A DNA stretch of 64,000 nt from Pseudomonas sp. v388 (GTDB taxonomy: Bacteria; Pseudomonadota; Gammaproteobacteria; Pseudomonadales; Pseudomonadaceae): assembly GCF_003935425.1 (NCBI RefSeq), contig NZ_RHQN01000002.1:124001-188000 (forward strand). Direction: 5' to 3'. The position numbers were made by a program, and so were the translations under genes. Numbering within the stretch: the first letter of the stretch is position 1; every line of letters starts with the position of its first letter. Below the pieces are notes generated by a model. That model did not search any database and had not been told where the DNA came from. It saw only the letters and a program-made list of their open reading frames with translations. Below, piece after piece: positions 10,220 through 20,362 of this stretch.

Positions 10220-11335
10220 ATGCCACTGTTCGAAGACGCTACTGTTTCGCCCGCCGAACTGGAGGCGCGTTTGCGTCTTCAGCGCCTACCTGAAATCGGC
10301 TCTCAACGTTTTTCACGACTGATCGAAGCCTTCGGTTCAGCCTCCGCTGCTCTTGCGGCACCCGCCAGCGCCTGGCGCGCATTGGGCCTGCCGGCGGCCT
10401 GTGCCGAGGCGCGGCGCGAGCCTTCGGTGCGCGATGGTGCAAGCGCCGCATTGGCCTGGCTTGAGCGTCCGGGCCAGCATTTACTGATGTGGGACGATCC
10501 CCGCTACCCCGCTCTGCTCGCCCAGATCGCCGATCCGCCACCGCTGATCTTCATCGCCGGTAATCCTGAAATCCTCGACCGACCGCAGCTGGCAATGGTC
10601 GGCAGTCGACGCGCCTCCAGGCCCGGCCTGGACACTGCCGCAGCGTTTGCGCGAAGTCTGGCTTCGGCCGGCTTTGTGATTACCAGCGGCCTGGCGCTGG
10701 GCATCGACGGCGCCGCGCATCACGCCGCGCTGGCGGTCGGCGGCACGACAATCGGAGTGTTGGGTACCGGGCTCGAAAAACTTTATCCACAGCGCCATCG
10801 TCAGCTGGCTGCGCAGATGGCTGCCCAGGGCAGCGCGGTGATTTCCGAGTTCCCCCTCGACGTTGCGGCGCAGCCGGGCAACTTTCCGCGACGCAACCGG
10901 ATCATCAGCGGCCTGTCACTCGGCGTGCTGGTGGTCGAGGCCAGTGTCGGCAGCGGCTCGCTGATCACCGCCAGGCTGGCAGCCGAGCATGGCCGCGAGG
11001 TGTACGCGATTCCGGGGTCGATTCATCATCCCGGCGCCCGCGGCTGCCATCAGCTGATCCGCGACGGCGCGATTCTGGTGGAAACGGTCGATCACATACT
11101 TGAAGCGCTCCAGCACTGGAAGGTAGTGGCACCCGCAGCGGCCGCGCCTGCCGCCAGCCCCGAGCAAGCCATTCATCCTTTGCTGGCGCTGCTTTACGCC
11201 GCACCCCACAGCAGCGAAGCCCTGGCGGTGTCCAGCGGCTGGCCTTTACCTCGCGTACTGGCGGCATTGACCGAGCTGGAACTGGAAGGCTGCATCAGTA
11301 ATGAAGCCGGGCGATGGTTCGCACGCGTGCGCTGA
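10220..11335 (+). CDS. dprA: DNA-processing protein DprA (Smf)
   Basis: DprA binds incoming single-stranded DNA and loads RecA during natural transformation; it is also conserved in bacteria not known to be competent. The 371-residue product has an N-terminal helical region, the Rossmann-like core (MVGSRRASRPGLDTA, ITSGLALGIDGAAH, then FPRRNRIISGLS) and a C-terminal winged-helix-like segment. ATG at 10220 follows AAGGACG. An exact DnaA box lies both upstream and inside the gene. It is followed by tsaC 36 bases later. Confidence 0.96.
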   Translation: MPLFEDATVSPAELEARLRLQRLPEIGSQRFSRLIEAFGSASAALAAPASAWRALGLPAACAEARREPSVRDGASAALAWLERPGQHLLMWDDPRYPALLAQIADPPPLIFIAGNPEILDRPQLAMVGSRRASRPGLDTAAAFARSLASAGFVITSGLALGIDGAAHHAALAVGGTTIGVLGTGLEKLYPQRHRQLAAQMAAQGSAVISEFPLDVAAQPGNFPRRNRIISGLSLGVLVVEASVGSGSLITARLAAEHGREVYAIPGSIHHPGARGCHQLIRDGAILVETVDHILEALQHWKVVAPAAAAPAASPEQAIHPLLALLYAAPHSSEALAVSSGWPLPRVLAALTELELEGCISNEAGRWFARVR

Positions 11336-11371
11336 GGTTAAACTTCGCGGACGTTTTAGCGGAGAAGAGCA

Positions 11372-11929
11372 ATGGTCAGCAGTTGGCGTGTGCAACAAGC
11401 CGCTCGGGAGATTAGAGCAGGAGCGGTGATTGCCTACCCAACCGAGGCGGTCTGGGGGCTGGGGTGCGATCCATGGGACGAGGAGGCGGTCTATCGCCTG
11501 CTCGCCATCAAGTCGCGACCTGTGGATAAAGGGCTGATCCTGATCGCGGACAACATTCGTCAGTTCGATTTTCTGTTCGAGGATTTCCCCGAGCTGTGGC
11601 TGGACCGGATGGCCAGCACTTGGCCCGGCCCCAACACCTGGCTGGTGCCGCATCAGAATCTGCTGCCGGAATGGATAACCGGCAAGCATGAAACCGTGGC
11701 CTTGCGAGTGACCGATCACCCGACCGTGCGCGAACTGTGTGCGCTGGTCGGCCCGTTGATTTCCACATCGGCCAACCCGGCCGGGCGCCCGTCCGCCCGC
11801 AGCCGGCTGCGGGTCGAGCAGTATTTCCGGGGCCAGATCGACCTGGTACTCGGCGGCAGCCTGGGCGGTCGCCGTCACCCCAGCGTGATTCGCGATATCG
11901 CCACCGGGCAGGTAGTGCGGCCCGGCTAG
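11372..11929 (+). CDS. tsaC: Threonylcarbamoyl-AMP synthase
   Basis: TsaC (YrdC/RimN) makes threonylcarbamoyl-AMP from threonine, bicarbonate and ATP for the t6A37 modification of tRNAs. The 185-residue product has the YrdC fold signature [14 protein letters not shown] near the N terminus, [11 protein letters not shown], and [11 protein letters not shown]. It is the single-domain TsaC form. It follows dprA, as in many gammaproteobacteria, and is convergent with qor. Confidence 0.96.
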   Translation: MVSSWRVQQAAREIRAGAVIAYPTEAVWGLGCDPWDEEAVYRLLAIKSRPVDKGLILIADNIRQFDFLFEDFPELWLDRMASTWPGPNTWLVPHQNLLPEWITGKHETVALRVTDHPTVRELCALVGPLISTSANPAGRPSARSRLRVEQYFRGQIDLVLGGSLGGRRHPSVIRDIATGQVVRPG

Positions 11930-11945
11930 CGACAGGTGCGCGGTT

Positions 11946-12923
11946 TTACGGGATCAGGATGGTGGAGCCTGTGGTGCGGCGAGCGGACAGCTCGATCTGC
12001 GCCCTGGCGGCATCCTTCAACGCGTATTGCTGAACGTCATTGACCTTCAGCTTGCCGCTGGCAAGCATGTCGAACAGTTCGTCGGCCATCGTCTGCAGGT
12101 TCTGCGCGTTGTTGGCATAGCTGGTCAGTGTCGGCCGGGTCACGTAAACCGAGCCTTTCTGGGCAAGGATGCCCAGGTTCACCCCGGAAACCGGCCCCGA
12201 AGCGTTGCCGAAACTCACCACCAGGCCGCGCAGCGCCACGCTGTCGAGGGACGTCAGCCAGGTATCCTGCCCGACGCCGTCGTAGACCACCGGGCATTTT
12301 TTGCCGTCGGTCAGTTCCAGCACACGACGGGCAACATCCTCATGGCTGTAGTCGATGGTTTCCCACGCACCGAGTGCCTTGGCGTGAGCGGCTTTTTCGG
12401 GCGAGCTGACGGTGCCGATCAATCTGGCACCCAGCGCCTTGGCCCACTGACAGGCCAGCGAACCCACGCCACCGGCGGCGGCGTGGAACAGAATGATCTC
12501 GCCGGGCTTGACCTGATAGGTCTGACGCAACAGGTATTGCACGGTCAGGCCTTTGAGCATGACCGCTGCGGCTTGCTCGAAGCTGATCGAGTCCGCCAGC
12601 TTTACCAGGTTTGCTTCGGGCAGCGTGTGCACATCACCGTAGCTGCCCAGCGGGCCGGTGGCATAGGCCACGCGGTCGCCCACCTTGAACCGTGTGACTT
12701 CATTGCCCACCGCCTCCACAACGCCGGCCCCTTCGGTGCCCAGGCCCGACGGCAGGGATGGCGCCGGGTACAGGCCGCTGCGGTAATAGGTGTCAATGAA
12801 GTTCAGGCCGATCGCCTTGTTGCGCACAAGCACTTCCTGCGCGCCCGGCGCAGCAGGCTCGAAGTCGACATAATCGAGCACCTCGGGGCCGCCGATCGCG
12901 CTGAACTGGATACGCTTTGCCAT
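11946..12923 (-). CDS. qor: NADPH:quinone oxidoreductase, zeta-crystallin type
   Basis: This soluble MDR-superfamily reductase transfers electrons from NADPH to quinones. The 325-residue product has the GroES-like N-terminal half and a Rossmann domain with HAAAGGVGSLACQWAKALG as the NADPH-binding loop. It lacks the zinc ligands of alcohol dehydrogenases, as expected for this class. It is convergent with tsaC (16-base gap) and divergent from hemF. Confidence 0.94.
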   Translation of the reverse strand: MAKRIQFSAIGGPEVLDYVDFEPAAPGAQEVLVRNKAIGLNFIDTYYRSGLYPAPSLPSGLGTEGAGVVEAVGNEVTRFKVGDRVAYATGPLGSYGDVHTLPEANLVKLADSISFEQAAAVMLKGLTVQYLLRQTYQVKPGEIILFHAAAGGVGSLACQWAKALGARLIGTVSSPEKAAHAKALGAWETIDYSHEDVARRVLELTDGKKCPVVYDGVGQDTWLTSLDSVALRGLVVSFGNASGPVSGVNLGILAQKGSVYVTRPTLTSYANNAQNLQTMADELFDMLASGKLKVNDVQQYALKDAARAQIELSARRTTGSTILIP

Positions 12924-13079
12924 TTGCTCTCTCCATGCTGGTGGGTAACCGATGCTCTATCGGACGCTTTCCCCTGACCTTCGTCAACTGCGAAGGCCGC
13001 CCGGCCGGTGGTATGCTACGCGCCAATTTGCCTGCGCCCCTTTCAATCCGGGCGCCGAGACGTTTGAAGCCAGTTGTAA

Positions 13080-14003
<924 letters not shown>

Positions 14004-14079
14004 CGCTGTTTGTTGCGGGAGCGGACCGGGCGGCGCTCCTACAGAACTCCACAGGTCTTGCACCGGAACAGGAACTCCC

Positions 14080-14904
14080 ATGGACCACTACGTCGTTTTC
14101 GGCAACCCCATCGGCCATAGCAAGTCACCGCTGATCCATCGGCTGTTTGCCGAACAGACCGCACAGCAGCTGGATTACCAGACTGCCCTGGCACCACTGG
14201 ACGATTTTGCGGCCTTCGCTCGCAGGTTCTTTCAAACTGGCCGTGGCGGCAACGTGACGGTGCCATTCAAGGAGCAGGCATTCCAACTGGCTGACAGCCT
14301 GACCGAACGTGCGCGACGTGCCGGAGCGGTGAACACATTGGCCAGACAGGCCGACGACACGCTTCTGGGCGACAACACTGACGGCGCCGGGCTGGTTCGC
14401 GATCTGACCGTCAATTGCGGCATCAGCCTGCGCGGACAGCGGGTTCTGGTATTGGGGGCCGGTGGCGCGGTGCGCGGCGCTCTGGAGCCGCTGCTGGCGG
14501 AAAAGCCTGCGGTGTTGGTCATCGCCAATCGCACGGTGGAGAAAGCCGAACAACTGGCCCGCGAGTTCACGGACCTCGGCCCGGTATTCGCCAGTGGCTA
14601 CGACTGGCTGGAAGAACCGGTGGACGTGATCATCAATGCCACGTCAGCCAGCCTTGCCGGTGAGTTGCCGCCGATTTCACCAACCCTGATCCAGTCGGGC
14701 GCGACGTTTTGCTACGACATGATGTACGGCAAGGAACCCACTGCATTCTGCCGCTGGGCCACCGAGCATGGCGCGGCGCAGTCGGTGGACGGCCTGGGCA
14801 TGCTGGTCGAACAGGCCGCCGAAGCCTTCCTGCTCTGGCGCGGCGTGCGCCCGGATTCAGCACCCGTGTTGGCCGAGATGAGACGGCAGTTGGCGATTGG
14901 CTGA
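14080..14904 (+). CDS. aroE: Shikimate dehydrogenase
   Basis: AroE reduces 3-dehydroshikimate to shikimate with NADPH in aromatic amino acid synthesis. The 274-residue product opens with [20 protein letters not shown], has the substrate/catalytic segment [12 protein letters not shown], and has the nucleotide loop [12 protein letters not shown]. It follows hemF after 76 bases. A REP pair lies directly downstream. Confidence 0.97.
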   Translation: MDHYVVFGNPIGHSKSPLIHRLFAEQTAQQLDYQTALAPLDDFAAFARRFFQTGRGGNVTVPFKEQAFQLADSLTERARRAGAVNTLARQADDTLLGDNTDGAGLVRDLTVNCGISLRGQRVLVLGAGGAVRGALEPLLAEKPAVLVIANRTVEKAEQLAREFTDLGPVFASGYDWLEEPVDVIINATSASLAGELPPISPTLIQSGATFCYDMMYGKEPTAFCRWATEHGAAQSVDGLGMLVEQAAEAFLLWRGVRPDSAPVLAEMRRQLAIG

Positions 14905-14921
14905 AAGAATCACGTAGAGCC

Positions 14922-14992
14922 TTTCGCCAGCAAGCTGGCTCCTACCACGCTTAAGTGCGCCAAGATCCAGTAGGAGCCAGCTTGCTGTGGGC
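14922..14992. repeat. REP inverted pair after aroE
   Basis: Two facing REP copies, CGCCAGCAAGCTGGCTCCTAC (14925-14945) and GTAGGAGCCAGCTTGCTG (14970-14987), flank a short spacer in the convergent aroE/sulP intergenic region. Downstream at 15003-15020 lies CGATCTGGCGCGAAGCGG, a module also seen at 43632. It may stabilise or end the aroE and sulP transcripts. Confidence 0.85.
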
Positions 14993-15038
14993 GGCAATCC
15001 GACGATCTGGCGCGAAGCGGTAGTAAAAACGGCTTACC

Positions 15039-16607
15039 TCAATCCTCAAACAAAACCGGGCAATTCTCCGGGCCTTCCAGCTTGTGCAGCTCTTCGATCA
15101 CTTGCGGCCTGGCATGGCGCAGGACCAGCGCGCGCTCCTGCTGGCGCAGGCGGCGGGCTTCCTGATGGAGCATCTCCACGCCTGAATAATCAATGAAGTT
15201 GATCTGCTGCGCTTCGATCACCACCCGCTTGCCCTGGGTGCGTTGCAGGCGCGTCTGCAGGTAGTGGCTGGCGCCGAAGAAGATCGAGCCGCCGACGCGC
15301 AGGATCTCGTCCTCGCCGTCGCACCATTGCTGCACCCGCGGCTGTGACGTGCGCTTGAGGTAGAAAAACAGCGAGGCCAGCACGCCGGCGTAGATGGCGG
15401 TCTGCAATTCCAGCAGCAGGGTCGCCAGGCAGGTCAGCGCCATGACGAAAAACTCTGCACGGCTGACGCGGTACAAGGCGCGTATGCCGCGCCGATCCAC
15501 CAGACCCCAACAGATCAGCAGAATCGAAGCAGCCATGCTCGGGATCGGAATATGCGAGATCAGCGACGCGCCGGCCACTGCGAACAGCGCCACCCACATG
15601 GCGGAAAACACGCCCGCCAAAGGCGAGCGCGCGCCTGCTTCATAACTCAGCGCGGCGCGGGTGAACGAGCCGGCTGACAGATAGCCGGAGAACAGCGAGC
15701 CGACCATGTTCGACAGCCCTTGGGCGCGGACTTCCTGATTGGCATTGATCATCTGCTGCGAGCGCGCCGACAGTGAGCGGGCAATCGACAGGCTGTTGAC
15801 CAGGCCGAGCATGCCCACGGCGACGGCGGTGGGCAGCAGCCGCAGAATCAGATCCAGATCCAGTGGCAGTGCGCTGAACGGAGGCAGTTGGCCAACGAAT
15901 TGGGTCACGACTTTTACCTGGCCGAACATGGCCGGCCACCACCAGACCAGCAGCGTGCTTGCCACTAGCGTGATCAACAATGTCGGCCAGCGTGGCACCA
16001 CGGATTTGAGCGCGATGCCCAGCGCCAGGGTCAGCACGCCGAGCAATAGCGAAGGTACGTCCAACTCACCGCGATGAACGAGGAGCGAGGTCAGGCTGCC
16101 AAGAGCGGTGGACTGGCTTGGCAGGTTAATGCCGAGCAGGTTGGGCATTTGCCCCAGCGCAATGACGATGGCGGCGCCGAGCGTGAAGCCCAGCACCACG
16201 GAATGGGAAACGAAATTTACCAGTGCACCGAAGCGCATCATGCCCAGCAGCAACTGGAAAGCGCCGGCGATAAAGGTCAGTAGCAGGATAAGCGTGATGT
16301 AGTCCTGACTGCCGGGAATCGCCAGCGGGCTGACGCTGGCGTAGAGCACCACGGAAATGGCAGCGGTCGGCCCGCAGATCAGGTGCCACGACGAACCCCA
16401 CAGGCAGGCGATCACTACCGGAACGATGGCGGCATACAAACCGTATTCAGGTGGCAGACCGGCGATCAGCGCGTAGGCAATCGACTGCGGCAGGGCGAGA
16501 ATCGCGCCGCTGAGTCCCACCATCGCGTCACGACCGACGCTGGCGCGATTTTGCCTGGGAAGCCAGGCAAGGAAAGGCAGGAATTTATGGCGGTTGAGCC
16601 AGCGCAT
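15039..16607 (-). CDS. SulP (SLC26) family anion transporter with STAS domain
   Basis: This inner-membrane anion permease has 522 residues, with about 12-14 hydrophobic segments (roughly 25-400) and a C-terminal STAS domain (about 420-515). The SulP N-terminal signature appears as GLSGAILALPQSIAYALIAGLPPEYGLYA (residues 31-59). Substrate is unknown: sulfate, bicarbonate and other anions are all possible in the family. It lies downstream of choX-betC on the same strand, 182 bases away with a REP pair between. A link to sulfate released by BetC is inference. Confidence 0.9.
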   Translation of the reverse strand: MRWLNRHKFLPFLAWLPRQNRASVGRDAMVGLSGAILALPQSIAYALIAGLPPEYGLYAAIVPVVIACLWGSSWHLICGPTAAISVVLYASVSPLAIPGSQDYITLILLLTFIAGAFQLLLGMMRFGALVNFVSHSVVLGFTLGAAIVIALGQMPNLLGINLPSQSTALGSLTSLLVHRGELDVPSLLLGVLTLALGIALKSVVPRWPTLLITLVASTLLVWWWPAMFGQVKVVTQFVGQLPPFSALPLDLDLILRLLPTAVAVGMLGLVNSLSIARSLSARSQQMINANQEVRAQGLSNMVGSLFSGYLSAGSFTRAALSYEAGARSPLAGVFSAMWVALFAVAGASLISHIPIPSMAASILLICWGLVDRRGIRALYRVSRAEFFVMALTCLATLLLELQTAIYAGVLASLFFYLKRTSQPRVQQWCDGEDEILRVGGSIFFGASHYLQTRLQRTQGKRVVIEAQQINFIDYSGVEMLHQEARRLRQQERALVLRHARPQVIEELHKLEGPENCPVLFED

Positions 16608-16682
16608 CGGTTCCTCAAGGTGGGTGGGGTGCGGGCAAGATTAACCCGGAACCGGGGCTGCGTTGGTTACCCGTGCCCGAAC

Positions 16683-16774
16683 TGTAGGAGCCGGCTTGCT
16701 GGCGAAGAGAACGGCACAGCCACAGAGTCAACATCGTCTGTGCCTGAGCCTTCGCGACCAAGGTCGCTCCTACA
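16683..16774. repeat. REP inverted pair between choX and sulP
   Basis: TGTAGGAGCCGGCTTGCTGG at 16683 onward faces TTCGCGACCAAGGTCGCTCC at 16751 onward. The two halves belong to different REP subtypes (GCCGGC core versus GACC/GGTC core). The pair lies just after the choX stop and could reduce read-through into sulP or protect the upstream mRNA. Confidence 0.85.
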
Positions 16775-16789
16775 GGCGATGTGCGTGGG

Positions 16790-17716
16790 TTAGAGCTTGG
16801 CTTTTACTGCCGCCAGCGCATCTTTGTCATCGATGGTCTTCACCCCGTCGAGCCACTTGTCCAGTACGGCAGGATTGGCCTTGATCCAGGCTTTGGCTGC
16901 CTCGGTGTTGCTGATCTTTTTGCTGGCCACGTCCGCCATGATGCTGTTTTCCATGTCCAGCGTGAAGCTCAGGTTGGTCAGCAGCTTGCCGACGTTCGGG
17001 CAGGCCTGGGCGTAGCCTTTGCGGGTCAGGGTATGGACCGAGCCGGTATCGCCGAAGTACTTCTCGCCGCCCTTGAGGTAGCGCATGCCCTTGATCTGCA
17101 CATTCATCGGGTGCGGCGTCCAGCCCAGGAAGGCCACGAATGCCTTGCGCTTCACGTTGCGGTTCACCTCGGCAAGCATCGCCTGCTCGCTGGATTCCAC
17201 CAGCTTCCAGCCGCCCAGTTCGAATTCATTGTTCTTGATGATTTCCTGCAACGACTGATTGGCCGGCGCCCCGGAGCCGATACCGTAGATTTTTTTGCCG
17301 AACTTGTCGGCAAATTTGTTCAGGTCGGCAAAGTCGTGCACGCCCGCTTCCCAGACATAATCGGGTACGGCGAGCGTAAATTCGGTGCCTTGCAGATTTT
17401 TGGCCAGCTGGGTCACGTCTCCGGTGGCGATGAACTTGTCATAGAAGCCCTGCTGCGCAGGCATCCAGTTACCGAGAAACACATCCAGCTGGCCGTCCTT
17501 CAGGCCGCCGTAGGCGATAGGTACGGCCAGCGTGTCGATCTTGGTCTTGTAGCCCATACCGTCGAGCAACAGGCCGGTGATAGCGTTGGTTGCCGCAATG
17601 TCGCTCCAGCCTGGATCGGCCATCTTCACCGTGTTGCAACTGGCGTCGGCCGCATGTACGGCGAAACTGCCGAGCGCCAGGACACTGACCGCAACTGCTG
17701 TGGATAACTTCTTCAT
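16790..17716 (-). CDS. choX: Choline-type ABC transporter substrate-binding protein
   Basis: This periplasmic ProX/ChoX-family binding protein is for choline or a related quaternary ammonium compound. The 308-residue product has a signal peptide ending VHAADA near residue 24. Trp37, Asp39, Trp84 and Trp199 lie at a constant offset of six from the ligand cage I recall for Sinorhizobium ChoX (Trp43, Asp45, Trp90, Trp205). The start at 17716 follows AAAGGGG. It is 38 bases after betC. No permease or ATPase gene is present, so it must borrow a membrane complex encoded elsewhere. An exact DnaA box overlaps the signal-peptide codons (17699-17707). Confidence 0.88.
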   Translation of the reverse strand: MKKLSTAVAVSVLALGSFAVHAADASCNTVKMADPGWSDIAATNAITGLLLDGMGYKTKIDTLAVPIAYGGLKDGQLDVFLGNWMPAQQGFYDKFIATGDVTQLAKNLQGTEFTLAVPDYVWEAGVHDFADLNKFADKFGKKIYGIGSGAPANQSLQEIIKNNEFELGGWKLVESSEQAMLAEVNRNVKRKAFVAFLGWTPHPMNVQIKGMRYLKGGEKYFGDTGSVHTLTRKGYAQACPNVGKLLTNLSFTLDMENSIMADVASKKISNTEAAKAWIKANPAVLDKWLDGVKTIDDKDALAAVKAKL

Positions 17717-17754
17717 TGACGTACCCCTTTGGTTTTCTTGGTTTGGGCAGGGTT

Positions 17755-19260
17755 TCAAAGTTGCGGATAACGTGCCTTGCGCTCCAGATCGTCCAGATCA
17801 ATATGGTTGCGCATGTATTGCTGACTGGCGTCTACCAGTGGCTGGTGATCCCAACTCTTCAGCTTGCCGGTTGCCAGTGCGCGGGCGACAAAACGTCGCC
17901 GACGCTGGCTGGCGAGCACCTGGTGGTGTATCGCCGGTATGTTCCATTTCGCCCGGGCTTCGAGCAGGAGATCGCTGAACACCTGTTGATGGGCGGGCGA
18001 GCCGTTCAGGTCTTCCCTTTCCTGCGGGTCGCTGTGCACGTCGAACAACAAGCACGGGTCCTGTTCCGAATAGACAAACTTGTAGCGGCCGCGACGAATC
18101 ATCATCAACGGGCTGGTGGTGCCCTCGGCCATGTACTCGCCGAACACTTCGTCGTGACCGCCCTGCCCCATGAGGTGCGGCATCAGCGAGCGACCGTCCA
18201 GCGGCAGGCCGCTGTCCAGTTCACCTTCGGCCATGTCGACGAAGGTCGGCAGCAGGTCGGCGGTCGACACCGAAGCACTCACGCGACCGGCCTTGAACTG
18301 ACCCGGAGCGTACACCAGCAGCGGCACGCGCGCCGCCATCTCGAACCAGTGCATTTTGTACCAGAGGCCTTTTTCCCCAAGCATGTCGCCGTGGTCGCCG
18401 GAGAACACGATGATAGTGTCCTCGGCCAGACCCACCTCTTCGAGCGTCGCCAGCAACTTGCCGACGTTGTCGTCGATATAGCTGCACGCCCCGAAATACG
18501 CTCGGCGTGCATCGCGGATCTTGTCCTGCGGCAGAGGTTTGTCCCATAGATCGTAGACTTTGAGCAGGCGTTGCGAATGTGGGTCCAGGGCTTGCTGGTC
18601 GGCCGGTTGCGCCGGCATCGGGATCTCGTCGTCGCGGTACAGGTCCCAGTAGGGTTTGGGAATGGTGTACGGGTCGTGAGGATGGGTCATGGACACTGTC
18701 AGACAGAACGGCGCGTCGCCGTCCTGGCGGACATGGTCGTACAGATACTGCCGCGCCTTGAACACCACTTCTTCGTCGAAATCCAGCTGGTTGGTGCGCA
18801 CGCTCGGCCCGGCTTGCAGCACCGACGACATGTTGTGGTACCAGCTCGGCCGAACGTCCGGCTCGTCCCAGTTCACGGCCCAACCATAGTCGGCCGGGTA
18901 GATATCGCTGGTCAGGCGCTCTTCATAGCCATGCAACTGATCCGGGCCGCAGAAATGCATCTTGCCCGACAGCGCAGTCTTGTAGCCCAAGGCACGCAGG
19001 TAGTGGGCGTAGGTCGGAATATCGGCCGGGAAATCGGCTGCGTTGTCATAGGCACCGATCCGGCTGGGCAACTGGCCGCTGACCAGCGTAAAGCGGGATG
19101 GCGCACAGAGCGGGCTGTTGCAATAGGCAGAATCGAACACCACGCCTTCGGCGGCCAGACGACTCAGGTTGGGCATCTTGATCGGGGACGGCGCGTGGAA
19201 TGGCAACATGGGCGCGGCCATTTGATCGGCCATGATGAAAAGAATATTTTTGCGCTTCAT
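17755..19260 (-). CDS. betC: Choline sulfatase
   Basis: BetC hydrolyses choline-O-sulfate to choline and sulfate in the cytoplasm, feeding glycine betaine synthesis and sulfur supply. The 501-residue product has the sulfatase motif C-x-P-S-R as CAPSR with Cys52, the residue converted to formylglycine, and the metal-binding MADQ near residue 10. The ATG at 19260 gives the family start MKRKNILFIMADQ. It has no signal peptide, which fits a cytoplasmic enzyme. It is divergent from a LysR gene and cotranscribed with choX by spacing. Confidence 0.95.
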   Translation of the reverse strand: MKRKNILFIMADQMAAPMLPFHAPSPIKMPNLSRLAAEGVVFDSAYCNSPLCAPSRFTLVSGQLPSRIGAYDNAADFPADIPTYAHYLRALGYKTALSGKMHFCGPDQLHGYEERLTSDIYPADYGWAVNWDEPDVRPSWYHNMSSVLQAGPSVRTNQLDFDEEVVFKARQYLYDHVRQDGDAPFCLTVSMTHPHDPYTIPKPYWDLYRDDEIPMPAQPADQQALDPHSQRLLKVYDLWDKPLPQDKIRDARRAYFGACSYIDDNVGKLLATLEEVGLAEDTIIVFSGDHGDMLGEKGLWYKMHWFEMAARVPLLVYAPGQFKAGRVSASVSTADLLPTFVDMAEGELDSGLPLDGRSLMPHLMGQGGHDEVFGEYMAEGTTSPLMMIRRGRYKFVYSEQDPCLLFDVHSDPQEREDLNGSPAHQQVFSDLLLEARAKWNIPAIHHQVLASQRRRRFVARALATGKLKSWDHQPLVDASQQYMRNHIDLDDLERKARYPQL

Positions 19261-19374
19261 GTAATCGCTGCATCCCATAGTGAATAGTTATGCGAAAGTG
19301 CTGAACATCAGAATGAAGCCGTTGGATTAGACGGTAAAGCCCATGCAAGGCAATACCTAGGATAAGCACAGCTT
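19261..19374. promoter_or_regulatory. Divergent betC / LysR control region
   Basis: This 114-base spacer between divergent genes must hold both promoters. ATA-N9-TAT at 19277-19291 has the T-N11-A dyad form of LysR-type sites and lies just upstream of betC. A near-palindrome ATACCTAGGATA lies at 19353-19364 next to the regulator start. Both are candidates by position and shape only; short dyads are common by chance. Confidence 0.35.
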
Positions 19375-20325
19375 ATGTTTGAAACGCTTGGCGAGATGTC
19401 GCTCGATCTACTGCGCGCCTTCGAGGCGGCTGCGCGGCTGCGCAGTTTCACGGCTGCGGCCATTGAGCTGGGGACCACTCAGCCTGCCGTGAGCCAGCAG
19501 ATCAAGCGCCTGGAAGAACAGTTGGCCATCCGGCTGTTCGACCGCATCTACCGCGGCATCGAGCTGACCGACGCTGGCCAGGTGCTGTTCAACCATGTGC
19601 AGGCAGGTCTTCAATCGATGGACAGTGGTCTTGTGGCGATCACCGACCGGCATCAGCACGAAGTGCTGCAGGTGGCGACGGACTTCGCCTTCGCCGCCTA
19701 CTGGCTGATGCCGCGCCTGCATCGTTTCCATAAACTGAACCCGGACGTGGACGTCAGCCTGGTCACCAGCGAACGTACCCACAGCATGCTACGGGCGGAT
19801 GTCGACGTGGCCGTGCTGTTCGGCGATGGGCGCTTCAAGCAAGGCGAAAGCCGCTGGCTGTTCAGCGAAGAAGTGTTTCCGGTGTGCAGCCCGCAGCTGG
19901 TGGCCGGTCGTGAGACACCGCTGACCAACGACGCGCTCAAGGAGTTTCCTTTGCTGCACCTGCGTGGCGAGGGCAGCAATGACTGGTTTGACTGGAGCGG
20001 CGTATTCCGGGCCTTGGGCATTGCCCAGGCGCCTGCGCCCGGCCAGTTGCGTTTCGACAATTACACGCTGCTGATTCAGGCGGCCATCGGTGGACAGGGC
20101 GTTGCCATCGGCTGGCGGCACTTGATCGACGACCTGCTCGCCCAGGGTTTGCTGTGCCGCCCGGTGGTGGGCACGGCGATTTCCGCTTACGGTTATTACG
20201 TGGTTCTGCCACAGCGTAAACGCCGGGTGCAGATCGTTCAGCAGTTCGTCGACTGGCTGGCCAGCGAGCAGGCATTGAGCAGTGATTCGCTGGCGGGCAA
20301 GCCGCTGCCGTCTATTGCGGTCTGA
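19375..20325 (+). CDS. LysR-family regulator of choline sulfate use
   Basis: The 316-residue product has an N-terminal winged helix-turn-helix (LDLLRAFEAAARLRSFTAAA, then TTQPAVSQQIKRLEEQL) and a C-terminal substrate-binding domain of the GcvA subtype. Its place, divergent from betC, matches the putative choline-sulfate-utilisation regulators. It probably activates betC-choX with a choline-related inducer. The start is uncertain: ATG at 19375 lacks a clear ribosome site, and an in-frame ATG at 19396 (MSLDLLRAF) is closer to homologue starts. Confidence 0.88.
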   Translation: MFETLGEMSLDLLRAFEAAARLRSFTAAAIELGTTQPAVSQQIKRLEEQLAIRLFDRIYRGIELTDAGQVLFNHVQAGLQSMDSGLVAITDRHQHEVLQVATDFAFAAYWLMPRLHRFHKLNPDVDVSLVTSERTHSMLRADVDVAVLFGDGRFKQGESRWLFSEEVFPVCSPQLVAGRETPLTNDALKEFPLLHLRGEGSNDWFDWSGVFRALGIAQAPAPGQLRFDNYTLLIQAAIGGQGVAIGWRHLIDDLLAQGLLCRPVVGTAISAYGYYVVLPQRKRRVQIVQQFVDWLASEQALSSDSLAGKPLPSIAV

Positions 20326-20362
20326 GGCTCGATCACTGATTCGGATTACGGAGGACTCGGTC

